Positions 1-6,504 of a stretch of DNA of 9,500 bases are shown here, one piece after another. The notes under the pieces are model-generated. The model had not been told where the DNA came from. It was given only the letters and a program-made list of their open reading frames with translations, and did not search any database. This DNA is from Rhodococcus sp. (in: high G+C Gram-positive bacteria) (lineage in GTDB: Bacteria > Actinomycetota > Actinomycetes > Mycobacteriales > Mycobacteriaceae). The stretch lies in NCBI GenBank assembly GCA_012515885.1, contig JAAYXN010000417.1, positions 1-9,500 of the forward strand, read 5' to 3'. Position 1 is the stretch's first letter, and each line of letters starts with the position of its first letter. Made by a program: the position numbers and the translations under genes.

Positions 1-2
1 CA

Positions 3-20
3 CGTCAGTTAATCCTGACG
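3..20. repeat. Perfect 6-bp inverted repeat upstream of the nitrate reductase gene
   Basis: CGTCAG (3-8) and CTGACG (15-20) are perfect inverted complements separated by the six bases TTAATC. The site lies about 105 bp before the nitrate reductase start codon. It could be a regulator binding site, an RNA hairpin in the leader, or the end of a terminator of a gene left of the window. No T-run follows on the plus strand, which argues against a rightward intrinsic terminator. The sequence shows only the symmetry; the function is inferred. Confidence 0.35.
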
Positions 21-44
21 AAACACCGCACCCGCACCATAGAG

Positions 45-94
45 GTGGTCGTTTGCGCGCTGTGGCAGCACTCGTGGTCACCAACCACGACCAC
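45..94 (+). promoter_or_regulatory. Leader with two mutually exclusive inverted repeats
   Basis: Two stems can form in the 80 bases before the nitrate reductase start. A long-range stem pairs GTGGTCGT (45-52) with ACGACCAC (87-94). A local stem pairs TCGTGGT (72-78) with ACCACGA (84-90) around a 5-base loop. They share bases 87-90, so they cannot form together. Such alternatives are typical of leader-RNA control, but repeated GTGGTC/GACCAC blocks could equally be operator half-sites. No transcription start or clear -10/-35 pair could be identified. Confidence 0.3.
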
Positions 95-113
95 AAGCGG
101 CGACCTTGACGGT

Positions 114-119
114 GAGGAG
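114..119 (+). promoter_or_regulatory. Ribosome binding site fixing the nitrate reductase start
   Basis: GAGGAG lies six bases before the ATG at 126, ideal spacing for a Shine-Dalgarno sequence. It selects this ATG over in-frame upstream start codons such as the GTG at 45, which has no comparable site and would add residues unrelated to the family. Confidence 0.8.
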
Positions 120-125
120 TCAGCG

Positions 126-3100
126 ATGTCCGGTCGGGCCGTGACCGAGCAGGCGGGAGTGTCGCTCGTCAAGAGCGCGTGCTCGTACTGCGGTGTCGGC
201 TGCGGCATGGTGCTCACTGTTCAGACGGACCCGGAAAGCGGCAGACGGTCCTTGCTGTCCGTCGCTGGCGATAAAGAGCACCCCACCAACTTTGGACGTC
301 TGTGCACGAAGGGCGCGACGAGCGCGGAAATGCTTGCCGCGGACGGCCGCCTCGACACCGCGTATGTGCGGGGCCAGCGGGGCGCCGCACCGTCGCCGAT
401 GGCCGCGGATGCCGCGATCAGCGAGACAGCCCGCCGCCTGCGGGAACAGCTCGACAAACACGGACCGGACGCCCTCTCGTTCTATGTTTCCGGCCAGATG
501 TCGCTCGAAGCCCAGTACCTGATCACCAAACTGTCGAAAGGGTTCGTCGGCACCAACCAGATCGAGTCCAACTCGCGGCTGTGCATGGCGTCGGCGGGTA
601 CCGGCTATAAACAGTCGCTGGGTGCGGACGGCCCGCCCGGTTCGTATCAAGATTTCGACCATGCTGACGTGTTCTTCGTGACCGGCGCCAACATGGCGGA
701 CTGCCACCCCATCCTGTTCCTGCGGATGATGGACCGGGTCAAAGCGGGCGCCAAACTGATTGTTGTGGACCCGCGCCGGTCCGCGACTGCCGACAAAGCA
801 GACCTGTTCTTGCAGGTCGCGCCCGGTACCGACCTGGCTCTGCTCAACGGTCTGCTCCAGCTGATTGTCGCTAACGGCGATATCGATGAGGAGTTCATCG
901 CCGCGCACACTGAGGGCTGGGACGCGATGGGCGAATTTCTCGCGGACTACACCCCCGAGAAAGTTGCCGAGATCACCGGCGTCAGTGTCGAAGATTTGCA
1001 GATGGCTGCCAAATGGATCGGCGGCACCAAAAACCTCATGACGTGCTGGACGATGGGGCTCAACCAAAGCACCCACGGCACGTGGAATACCAACGCTATC
1101 TGCAACATTCACCTCGCTACCGGAACGATCTGCCGCACCGGTGCCGGCCCGTTTTCGCTGACCGGTCAACCCAACGCCATGGGCGGGCGCGAAATGGGCT
1201 ACATGGGCCCGGGTCTCCCCGGCCAGCGCGCGGTGCTCTCCGAAGCGGACCGCACGTTCGTCGAAGGCGTATGGGGTCTGCCCTCCGGGTCGATCCGATC
1301 AGAAGTGGGCACCGGCACCGTCGACATGTTCGAGAAGATGGTCGCGGGCGATATCAAAGCCTGCTGGATCATCTGCACCAATCCCGTTGCGTCCGTGTCT
1401 AATCGGCGCACCGTGATCGAGGGCCTTGAGACCGCTGAGGTGGTGATCGCCCAGGACGCTTTCCTTGACACCGAGACCAACGCCTACGCCGACATCCTGT
1501 TGCCAGCGTCAATGTGGGGCGAGTCGGACGCTGTCATGGTCAACTCGGAGCGCAACCTGACGCTGACGCAGAAGGCTGTTGATCCGGCAGGCGAAGCCAT
1601 GCCCGACTGGCAGATCATCGCCCGCGTCGCCTGCGAGATGGGTTTCGAAGAAGCGTTCTCATACAACAACTCTGAAGAAATCTTCGAAGAAATCAAGAAG
1701 TTTTGGAACCCCAACACCGGCTACGATCTGCGCGGCGTCACGTATGAACGGCTCCGGCAGACCCCGGTACAGTGGCCAAGCCCGCCGGGTGACGACGGCG
1801 ACCGCAACCCCATCCGCTACATCAACGATGGTGTTAGCCAACACCTTCGAACTGACGCGGACGGCGTCTCGCCGCAACTGTCGTTTGCGACCCCCAGCGG
1901 TAAAGGCGTGTTCTTCCCTCGTCCGCACATGCTTCCAGCGGAAATGCCGGACTCGGACTACCCGTTCGTGCTCAATACTGGACGGCTTCAGCACCAGTGG
2001 CACACCATGACCAAGACCGGCAAGGTCGCCAAACTCAACAAACTCAACTCCGGCCCGTTCGTCGAAATCAACCCGAAAGACGCACTGGCACTAGATATTG
2101 CCGACGGCGACCAGGTAGAGGTGGCGTCGCGACGCGGACGCGCGGTGCTCCCCGCTGTGGTGTCTGACCGGGTGCTTCCCGGCGGCTGTTTTGCACCGTT
2201 TCACTGGAACGACAGTTTCGGTGAGTACCTCTCCATCAACGCAGTCACCAACGATGCGGTCGACCCGCAATCCTTCCAACCGGAGTTCAAGGTGTGCGCT
2301 GTATCGCTAACCCGGGTAAGCGCTGCTCCCAAACCTGCTGCTCCGCCTACTGAATCGGTGCAGTCGTCCGCGCAGTCCTCTGGGTCACCGCTCGCGCAGG
2401 TGCGCTCGGTGCTTGGGCTGGGCGACGGATCTATCCCCCAGTTCGACGACCACGAGCGCGCCTACCTCGCCGGGTTGCTGGCAGGCATCGAGAACACTGC
2501 CGAATTTGCGGGAGTCCCGGTCCTACCGCGAAGCGCACCGGTGTCCGGCTCCAAGAGGCTGTGGCTGGAAGGTCTTCTCGCAGGCATCTATTCACGTGAA
2601 GCCGCAGCATCGACCGCGCCGAATGGTGACGGCGAAACAGCTGAATCGGCGCAGGCGGGGCGTGTCCTCGTGGCGTGGGCGTCGCAAACCGGCAACGCAG
2701 AAGAGTTCGCTGGCGAAGTCTCGACCGCGCTGGCCGCCGCGGGGCACCGCGCCGACCTGATTGATCTTGACGATTGCGACCTGGCCAACCTGACACCCGG
2801 CAGCACGCTCCTCGTCATCACCAGTACGTTCGGTGACGGTGAAGCCCCGGACAACGGAGCCGGCTTCTGGGAACGCCTCTCGGCAGAGTCTGCATCGAAG
2901 ATCACCGGAATCAACTTCGCTGTCTTAGCTTTTGGTGATTCGAGCTACGGCGACTTCTGCGGGTTCGGTCGCCGCGTCGACATTCGCCTCGAAGAACTCG
3001 CAGGGGTGCGGCTGGTTCCCCGCGTTGACTGCGAACCTGACTATGAGGATGCGGCACGCGGGTGGCTTGAAGCCCTGCTGGCCGCGTTGGGCGAGAAGGC

Positions 3101-4313
3101 ATCGGGCGCATCCGGCGAGGCTGCAGGAGGTACAGCGGTCGCGGTGTCGCCGCAGACCGTGACGGCGCCGTCCGCTCCCACCTACACTCGAAAAGCGCCG
3201 CTAGTCACCCGGCTGGTGCGCAACGTGCGCCTCAGCGCGGAGTCGTCCGCGAAAGATGTGCGACAGTTCGGATTCGCGATCACCGACTCCGGGTTTACCT
3301 ATGACGCCGGCGATGCGCTCGGTGTGTGGCCCCGTCACAGTGACGATACGGTCGAGGAGTGGATGAAGACCACCCACGTCGATCCGGAAATGCTGGTCAG
3401 CGTCGATGACGCGGGCTCGGGTCAGGCAGGGCAACTGGAGCTGCGTGAAGCACTCGCTACCCGCTACGAGATCACCAAAGTGACGCCCGACCTGCTGCGG
3501 TTCGTTCAAGAACGCACCGGCGACACCGAACTGGCCCGATTGCTGCGTCCGCAGAACAAGATCGCACTCGAACAGTGGCTATGGGGCCGCCAGGCCGTCG
3601 ACATCCTCGCCGAATTCGACGTCGACGCCGGTTGGGACGAATGGTCCGGGGTACTGAAAAAGCTTCAGCCACGGCTGTATTCGATCTCTTCGAGCCCCAA
3701 AGCCCATCCCGACGAAGTGCAGCTTACGGTGTCTGCGGTGCGCTACGAACACGATGGGCATCGCCGTCACGGTGTGTGTTCGACTTTCCTCGCCGATCAA
3801 TGCACTGACATCGACGTGCCCTTCTTCTTACTAAAGTCTGCGCATTTCCGTCCGCCGTCGGCGTCGGATACGCCGATGATTATGGTCGGGCCGGGAACGG
3901 GCATCGCACCATTCCGCGGGTTCCTTCAAGAACGGCAGGCACTCGGCCATCGCGGCCGCAACTGGTTGTTCTTTGGTGAGCAGCACGCAGACACCGATTT
4001 CTATTACCGGGAAGAAATGGAAGCCATGCATTCCGATGGCTTCCTCACCGAATTCGATACCGCGTTCTCGCGTGATCAGCGGCAGAAAATTTACGTACAG
4101 GACCGCATCCGCGAACACGGTGCACGGCTATGGAGTTGGCTGCAAGACGGCGCCCACTTCTATGTGTGCGGCGATGCCAGCCGCATGGCCAAAGACGTCC
4201 ACGACACCTTGGAATCGGTGGTGCGCACGCACGGCCGGATGGACGAAGACGACGCCCGCCAGTATTTGAAGCAGATGGCGGCAGAAAAGCGATACGTCCG
4301 CGACGTCTACTGA
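126..4313 (+). CDS. Fused assimilatory nitrate reductase / CysJ-like diflavin reductase (NADPH-dependent)
   Basis: This 1395-residue protein probably reduces nitrate to nitrite in the cytoplasm using NADPH; no signal peptide is visible. A 4Fe-4S site comes first (C19, C22, C26, C60), then the molybdopterin oxidoreductase body, with C153 in a SNSRLCMAS motif as likely Mo ligand, and the molybdopterin dinucleotide-binding domain (about 611-732). After a linker come two LAGL-type motifs (780-788, 813-821), a flavodoxin FMN domain (846-988; SQTGN loop at 853), an FAD domain (from about 1019; RLYS at 1183-1186) and an NADP domain (GPGTG at 1255, CGD at 1348). The SRDQ...KIYVQ segment (1315-1325) matches the 2'-phosphate contact region of CysJ and so predicts NADPH. 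The C-terminus, RDVY, equals that of E. coli CysJ as I recall it. All cofactor motifs are intact. Typical NasA/NarB proteins lack the flavin half. The start is set by the GAGGAG at 114. The molybdate cluster downstream fits the role. Confidence 0.93.
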   Translation: MSGRAVTEQAGVSLVKSACSYCGVGCGMVLTVQTDPESGRRSLLSVAGDKEHPTNFGRLCTKGATSAEMLAADGRLDTAYVRGQRGAAPSPMAADAAISETARRLREQLDKHGPDALSFYVSGQMSLEAQYLITKLSKGFVGTNQIESNSRLCMASAGTGYKQSLGADGPPGSYQDFDHADVFFVTGANMADCHPILFLRMMDRVKAGAKLIVVDPRRSATADKADLFLQVAPGTDLALLNGLLQLIVANGDIDEEFIAAHTEGWDAMGEFLADYTPEKVAEITGVSVEDLQMAAKWIGGTKNLMTCWTMGLNQSTHGTWNTNAICNIHLATGTICRTGAGPFSLTGQPNAMGGREMGYMGPGLPGQRAVLSEADRTFVEGVWGLPSGSIRSEVGTGTVDMFEKMVAGDIKACWIICTNPVASVSNRRTVIEGLETAEVVIAQDAFLDTETNAYADILLPASMWGESDAVMVNSERNLTLTQKAVDPAGEAMPDWQIIARVACEMGFEEAFSYNNSEEIFEEIKKFWNPNTGYDLRGVTYERLRQTPVQWPSPPGDDGDRNPIRYINDGVSQHLRTDADGVSPQLSFATPSGKGVFFPRPHMLPAEMPDSDYPFVLNTGRLQHQWHTMTKTGKVAKLNKLNSGPFVEINPKDALALDIADGDQVEVASRRGRAVLPAVVSDRVLPGGCFAPFHWNDSFGEYLSINAVTNDAVDPQSFQPEFKVCAVSLTRVSAAPKPAAPPTESVQSSAQSSGSPLAQVRSVLGLGDGSIPQFDDHERAYLAGLLAGIENTAEFAGVPVLPRSAPVSGSKRLWLEGLLAGIYSREAAASTAPNGDGETAESAQAGRVLVAWASQTGNAEEFAGEVSTALAAAGHRADLIDLDDCDLANLTPGSTLLVITSTFGDGEAPDNGAGFWERLSAESASKITGINFAVLAFGDSSYGDFCGFGRRVDIRLEELAGVRLVPRVDCEPDYEDAARGWLEALLAALGEKASGASGEAAGGTAVAVSPQTVTAPSAPTYTRKAPLVTRLVRNVRLSAESSAKDVRQFGFAITDSGFTYDAGDALGVWPRHSDDTVEEWMKTTHVDPEMLVSVDDAGSGQAGQLELREALATRYEITKVTPDLLRFVQERTGDTELARLLRPQNKIALEQWLWGRQAVDILAEFDVDAGWDEWSGVLKKLQPRLYSISSSPKAHPDEVQLTVSAVRYEHDGHRRHGVCSTFLADQCTDIDVPFFLLKSAHFRPPSASDTPMIMVGPGTGIAPFRGFLQERQALGHRGRNWLFFGEQHADTDFYYREEMEAMHSDGFLTEFDTAFSRDQRQKIYVQDRIREHGARLWSWLQDGAHFYVCGDASRMAKDVHDTLESVVRTHGRMDEDDARQYLKQMAAEKRYVRDVY

Positions 4314-4357
4314 GTGTGCGACGCATTCATGCTGTGCCCTCGATCTCTTGAGTGTGC
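4311..4357 (+). repeat. 9-bp direct repeat at the end of the nitrate reductase gene
   Basis: TGAGTGTGC occurs at 4311-4319, where it contains the stop codon, and again at 4349-4357, a 38-base offset. Nothing between the copies looks like a mobile element. No GC-rich hairpin with a T-run was found between this gene and the next, so no terminator is called. The repeat may be chance. Confidence 0.25.
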
Positions 4358-4385
4358 AAACACGGAGTAAATAGGCGTATTGTTC

Positions 4386-4414
4386 CGCATATGCGTTTCA
4401 ATGGGTGTTATACG
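4386..4414 (+). promoter_or_regulatory. Candidate promoter and operator of the molybdate cluster
   Basis: A perfect 10-bp palindrome, CGCATATGCG (4386-4395), sits 18 bases or less upstream of an extended -10-like TGTTATACG (4406-4414). Transcription would start near 4421 and give a leader of about 17 bases before the ATG at 4438. There is no convincing -35 hexamer at normal spacing; the palindrome occupies that area, as expected for an operator or activator site. The cluster encodes a TOBE protein that might bind here, but that is inference. Confidence 0.35.
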
Positions 4415-4437
4415 TCCGCGTCTGATTGGTCAGTGCG

Positions 4438-4839
4438 ATGACGGGTATACGAATCAAGCAGGCCGCGGAGCTACTGGGAGTCAGCGACGATTCCGTGCGG
4501 CGATGGATTGATAGCGGAGCTTTGGTCGCCGATAAAGATGCTGCGGGCCGACTGACCATTGACGGTGTGGTGCTCGCTGAATTTGTGCGCACTCGCTCAG
4601 AACCAGCGCCCAATCCCCTGTCATCGGAAAGTTCGGCGCGCAATCGTCTGACCGGAATTGTCACTTCGGTCACCGCCGACACTGTCATGGCGCAGGTCGA
4701 AATGCAGTGTGGCCCTTTCCGGATCGTATCCCTGATGAGCAGCGAAGCTGTCCGTGAACTCGGACTCGAACCGGGACGTATCGCGGTCGCCGTCGTCAAA
4801 TCCACCACCGTGATTGTGGAAACCCAACCGCTTACCTAG
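4438..4839 (+). CDS. Helix-turn-helix/TOBE molybdate-binding protein
   Basis: This 133-residue protein has an N-terminal excisionase/MerR-like helix-turn-helix (about residues 3-27, with AAELLGVSDDSVRRWID) and a C-terminal TOBE (Mop) domain (about 69-129, beginning NRLTGIVTSV). TOBE domains bind molybdate or tungstate oxyanions. In ModE-like proteins this pairs with DNA binding, so the likely role is a molybdate-responsive regulator or intracellular molybdate-binding protein for the modABC genes 64 bp downstream. The ATG at 4438 was chosen because family members begin within a few residues of the IRIKQAA segment. An in-frame TTG at 4426 is possible. No strong Shine-Dalgarno sequence is visible. 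The helix-turn-helix is clear, but DNA binding and the direction of regulation are inferred. Confidence 0.85.
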   Translation: MTGIRIKQAAELLGVSDDSVRRWIDSGALVADKDAAGRLTIDGVVLAEFVRTRSEPAPNPLSSESSARNRLTGIVTSVTADTVMAQVEMQCGPFRIVSLMSSEAVRELGLEPGRIAVAVVKSTTVIVETQPLT

Positions 4840-4851
4840 GCCCAAACCTAG
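4836..4851. repeat. Small inverted repeat over the stop codon of the TOBE gene
   Basis: CTAGG (4836-4840) and CCTAG (4847-4851) are inverted around CCCAAA, overlapping the TAG stop at 4837. The stem is only 5 bp and no T-run follows, so it is unlikely to terminate transcription before modA. Confidence 0.25.
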
Positions 4852-4858
4852 TGAGAAA

Positions 4859-4883
4859 ACGACGCTGCAACCGCGCGCGTCGT
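4859..4883 (+). promoter_or_regulatory. 7-bp hairpin just upstream of the modA ribosome site
   Basis: ACGACGC (4859-4865) pairs perfectly with GCGTCGT (4877-4883) around an 11-base loop. The stem ends seven bases before the GAGGAG of modA. It may affect modA translation or mRNA stability, or be a processing point between the TOBE gene and modABC. The pairing is visible; the role is inferred. Confidence 0.35.
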
Positions 4884-4890
4884 CATACAT

Positions 4891-4896
4891 GAGGAG
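4891..4896 (+). promoter_or_regulatory. Ribosome binding site fixing the modA GTG start
   Basis: GAGGAG lies seven bases before GTG 4904. An in-frame ATG at 4889 overlaps this site and would have no Shine-Dalgarno of its own, so the GTG is preferred. Confidence 0.75.
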
Positions 4897-4903
4897 ACCA
4901 GTT

Positions 4904-5701
4904 GTGACCACCTCGTTGAGAGGCATTGCCGCGGGAGTTTGTGCGGGAGCCCTGGCAATATCTGGGCTCGCTGCCTGTTCCAACAGCGAAGACACCGCGA
5001 CCACTACCACGTCGGAAACCACTCAGGTACAGGACATTACGGTGTTCGCGGCGGCCTCACTGAAGGCCACATTCACCGAAATCGGTGAGCTGTATGAAGA
5101 GGAAAACCCCGGCTCAACGGTCACGTTCAACTTCGCTGGATCGTCCGATCTGGTGGCGCAGTTGCAGCAGGGCGCATCCGCCGACGCGTTCGCATCCGCT
5201 GACGTGGCCAACATGGCCAAGGCTGTCGACGCTGACCTGCTCGCGGGTGATCCCACGAACTTCGCGTCCAACACCCTGACGATTGTGGTTGCTCCGGGTA
5301 ACCCCAAGAACATCACGTCCCTCGCTGATTTGACGCAGGACGGCACCCTGCTGGTCACGTGCGCCCCGCAAGTTCCCTGTGGAGCAGCGGCAGTCAAGGT
5401 CGAAGAAGCCGCGGGTGTCGATCTCTCGCCGGTCAGCGAAGAGTCGTCGGTGACTGACGTGCTGAACAAGGTCACCAGCGGACAGGCTGATGCCGGGTTG
5501 GTCTATGTCACTGATGCAGCGAACGCTGGCGACCAGGTCACCGAGGTTCCGTTTGCGGAGTCATCCGGTGTTGTCAACGTGTATCCCATTGCCGCCCTGA
5601 AGAATGCGTCGTCATCGACGGGAGCGGAAGCATTCATCACTCTGGTGACGGGCCCGCGCGGTCAGTCGATCCTCGCTGACGCTGGTTTCGCGCAGCCGTG
5701 A
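4904..5701 (+). CDS. modA: Molybdate ABC transporter substrate-binding lipoprotein ModA
   Basis: This 265-residue protein captures molybdate (and probably tungstate) outside the membrane and delivers it to ModB. The N-terminus is a lipoprotein signal: a hydrophobic stretch at about 7-23, then a lipobox ending LAAC with the lipidated cysteine at 25. A Thr/Ser-rich tether (about 31-40) follows, then the periplasmic-binding fold. Family motifs include VFAAASLK (47-54), FAGSSDLVAQLQQG (77-90), DAFASAD (94-100) and GQADAGLVYVTDA (193-205). The start is the GTG with GAGGAG at 4891; alternative upstream starts would lengthen the signal's n-region. Its stop overlaps the modB start by four bases, indicating translational coupling. 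Confidence 0.94.
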   Translation: MTTSLRGIAAGVCAGALAISGLAACSNSEDTATTTTSETTQVQDITVFAAASLKATFTEIGELYEEENPGSTVTFNFAGSSDLVAQLQQGASADAFASADVANMAKAVDADLLAGDPTNFASNTLTIVVAPGNPKNITSLADLTQDGTLLVTCAPQVPCGAAAVKVEEAAGVDLSPVSEESSVTDVLNKVTSGQADAGLVYVTDAANAGDQVTEVPFAESSGVVNVYPIAALKNASSSTGAEAFITLVTGPRGQSILADAGFAQP

Positions 5702-6504
5702 TCCTTCGCCGAGCGCCGCAGCCACGATCTGGGCTTCCTGCCTGGATCTATGCCCCTGCGGCGCTCGGCGCACTCTTTGTCATCCTTCCGCTGGTGGCGA
5801 TACTTGCTACCGTCGATTGGCCCCGGTTCGGGGAACTAGTCACCTCTGAATCCTCCGTTGCTGCACTGCAATTGAGCCTGAAGGCCGCCACCGTCAGCAC
5901 ACTGTGCTGCATCCTGCTCGGTGTGCCGATGGCAGCGGTTCTCGCGCGCAGCAGCTTCCCCGGAATCCAGGTGCTGCGATCACTGGTGCTCCTTCCGCTG
6001 GTACTGCCGCCAGTGGTGGGCGGTATCGCGCTGCTCTACACCTTTGGTCGACGCGGCCTCATCGGAGAACACCTTGAAGTGGCTGGGATCAGCATCGCGT
6101 TCAGCACCACCGCGGTCGTCATCGCCCAAACATTCGTCTCCCTCCCCTTCCTCGTCGTGAGCCTCGAAGGTGCGCTGCGCACCGCCGGAACCAAGTACGA
6201 CAACGTCGCCGCCACTCTCGGCGCACGCCCAACGACAGTGTTTCGCCGGGTCACGTTGCCGCTGGTCCTTCCCGGTCTAGCCTCTGGTGCGGTCCTTTCC
6301 TTTGCGCGGGCCCTCGGTGAGTTTGGTGCCACGTTGACGTTCGCGGGCAGCCTGCAAGGTGTCACCAGGACACTGCCCCTGGAGATTTACCTTCAACGCG
6401 AAACTGATGCCGATGCGGCCGTCGCCCTATCCCTGGTGCTGGTGGTGGTCGCGATCGTGGTTGTCATCGCTTCGCGTGCCTTTACCCGGTGGTCGACATG
6501 GTGA
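5698..6504 (+). CDS. modB: Molybdate ABC transporter permease ModB
   Basis: This 268-residue integral membrane protein forms the molybdate channel. Hydrophobic segments lie near residues 16-38, 58-83, 94-116, 133-155, 187-205 and 241-260, consistent with a multi-span permease. The EAA loop that contacts the ATPase is recognisable as EGALRTAGTKYDNVAATLGA (157-176) followed by FRRVTLPLVLPG (182-193). The ModB-type GEFGATLTFAG motif is at 207-217. The GTG start lies in a GTGA overlap with the modA stop. The reading frame overlaps the start of modC, so the three genes are one translationally coupled unit. Confidence 0.94.
   Translation: MILRRAPQPRSGLPAWIYAPAALGALFVILPLVAILATVDWPRFGELVTSESSVAALQLSLKAATVSTLCCILLGVPMAAVLARSSFPGIQVLRSLVLLPLVLPPVVGGIALLYTFGRRGLIGEHLEVAGISIAFSTTAVVIAQTFVSLPFLVVSLEGALRTAGTKYDNVAATLGARPTTVFRRVTLPLVLPGLASGAVLSFARALGEFGATLTFAGSLQGVTRTLPLEIYLQRETDADAAVALSLVLVVVAIVVVIASRAFTRWSTW

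Noticed and set aside
8..24. Possible GlnR box (GTTAA...GAAAC)
   Set aside because: The half-site spacing is seven rather than six bases and the first half does not fit GTnAC; too weak to call without a genome-wide comparison.
45..125. Upstream extension of the nitrate reductase to the GTG at 45
   Set aside because: No Shine-Dalgarno; the 27 extra residues do not resemble the family, while ATG 126 has GAGGAG at ideal spacing.
120..1169. 349-codon minus-strand frame opposite the nitrate reductase
   Set aside because: Arg/His-rich with no recognisable domain, fully opposite a gene with intact catalytic motifs; typical shadow frame of high-GC DNA.
4314..4437. Intrinsic terminator after the nitrate reductase gene
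   Set aside because: Only 4-bp stems (for example GTGT/ACAC at 4352-4363) and no T-run; read-through into the molybdate cluster cannot be excluded.
4314..4437. Molybdenum cofactor riboswitch or E. coli-type ModE box
   Set aside because: The region is short, with no multi-stem conserved-looking RNA and no TATA-type paired ModE half-sites.
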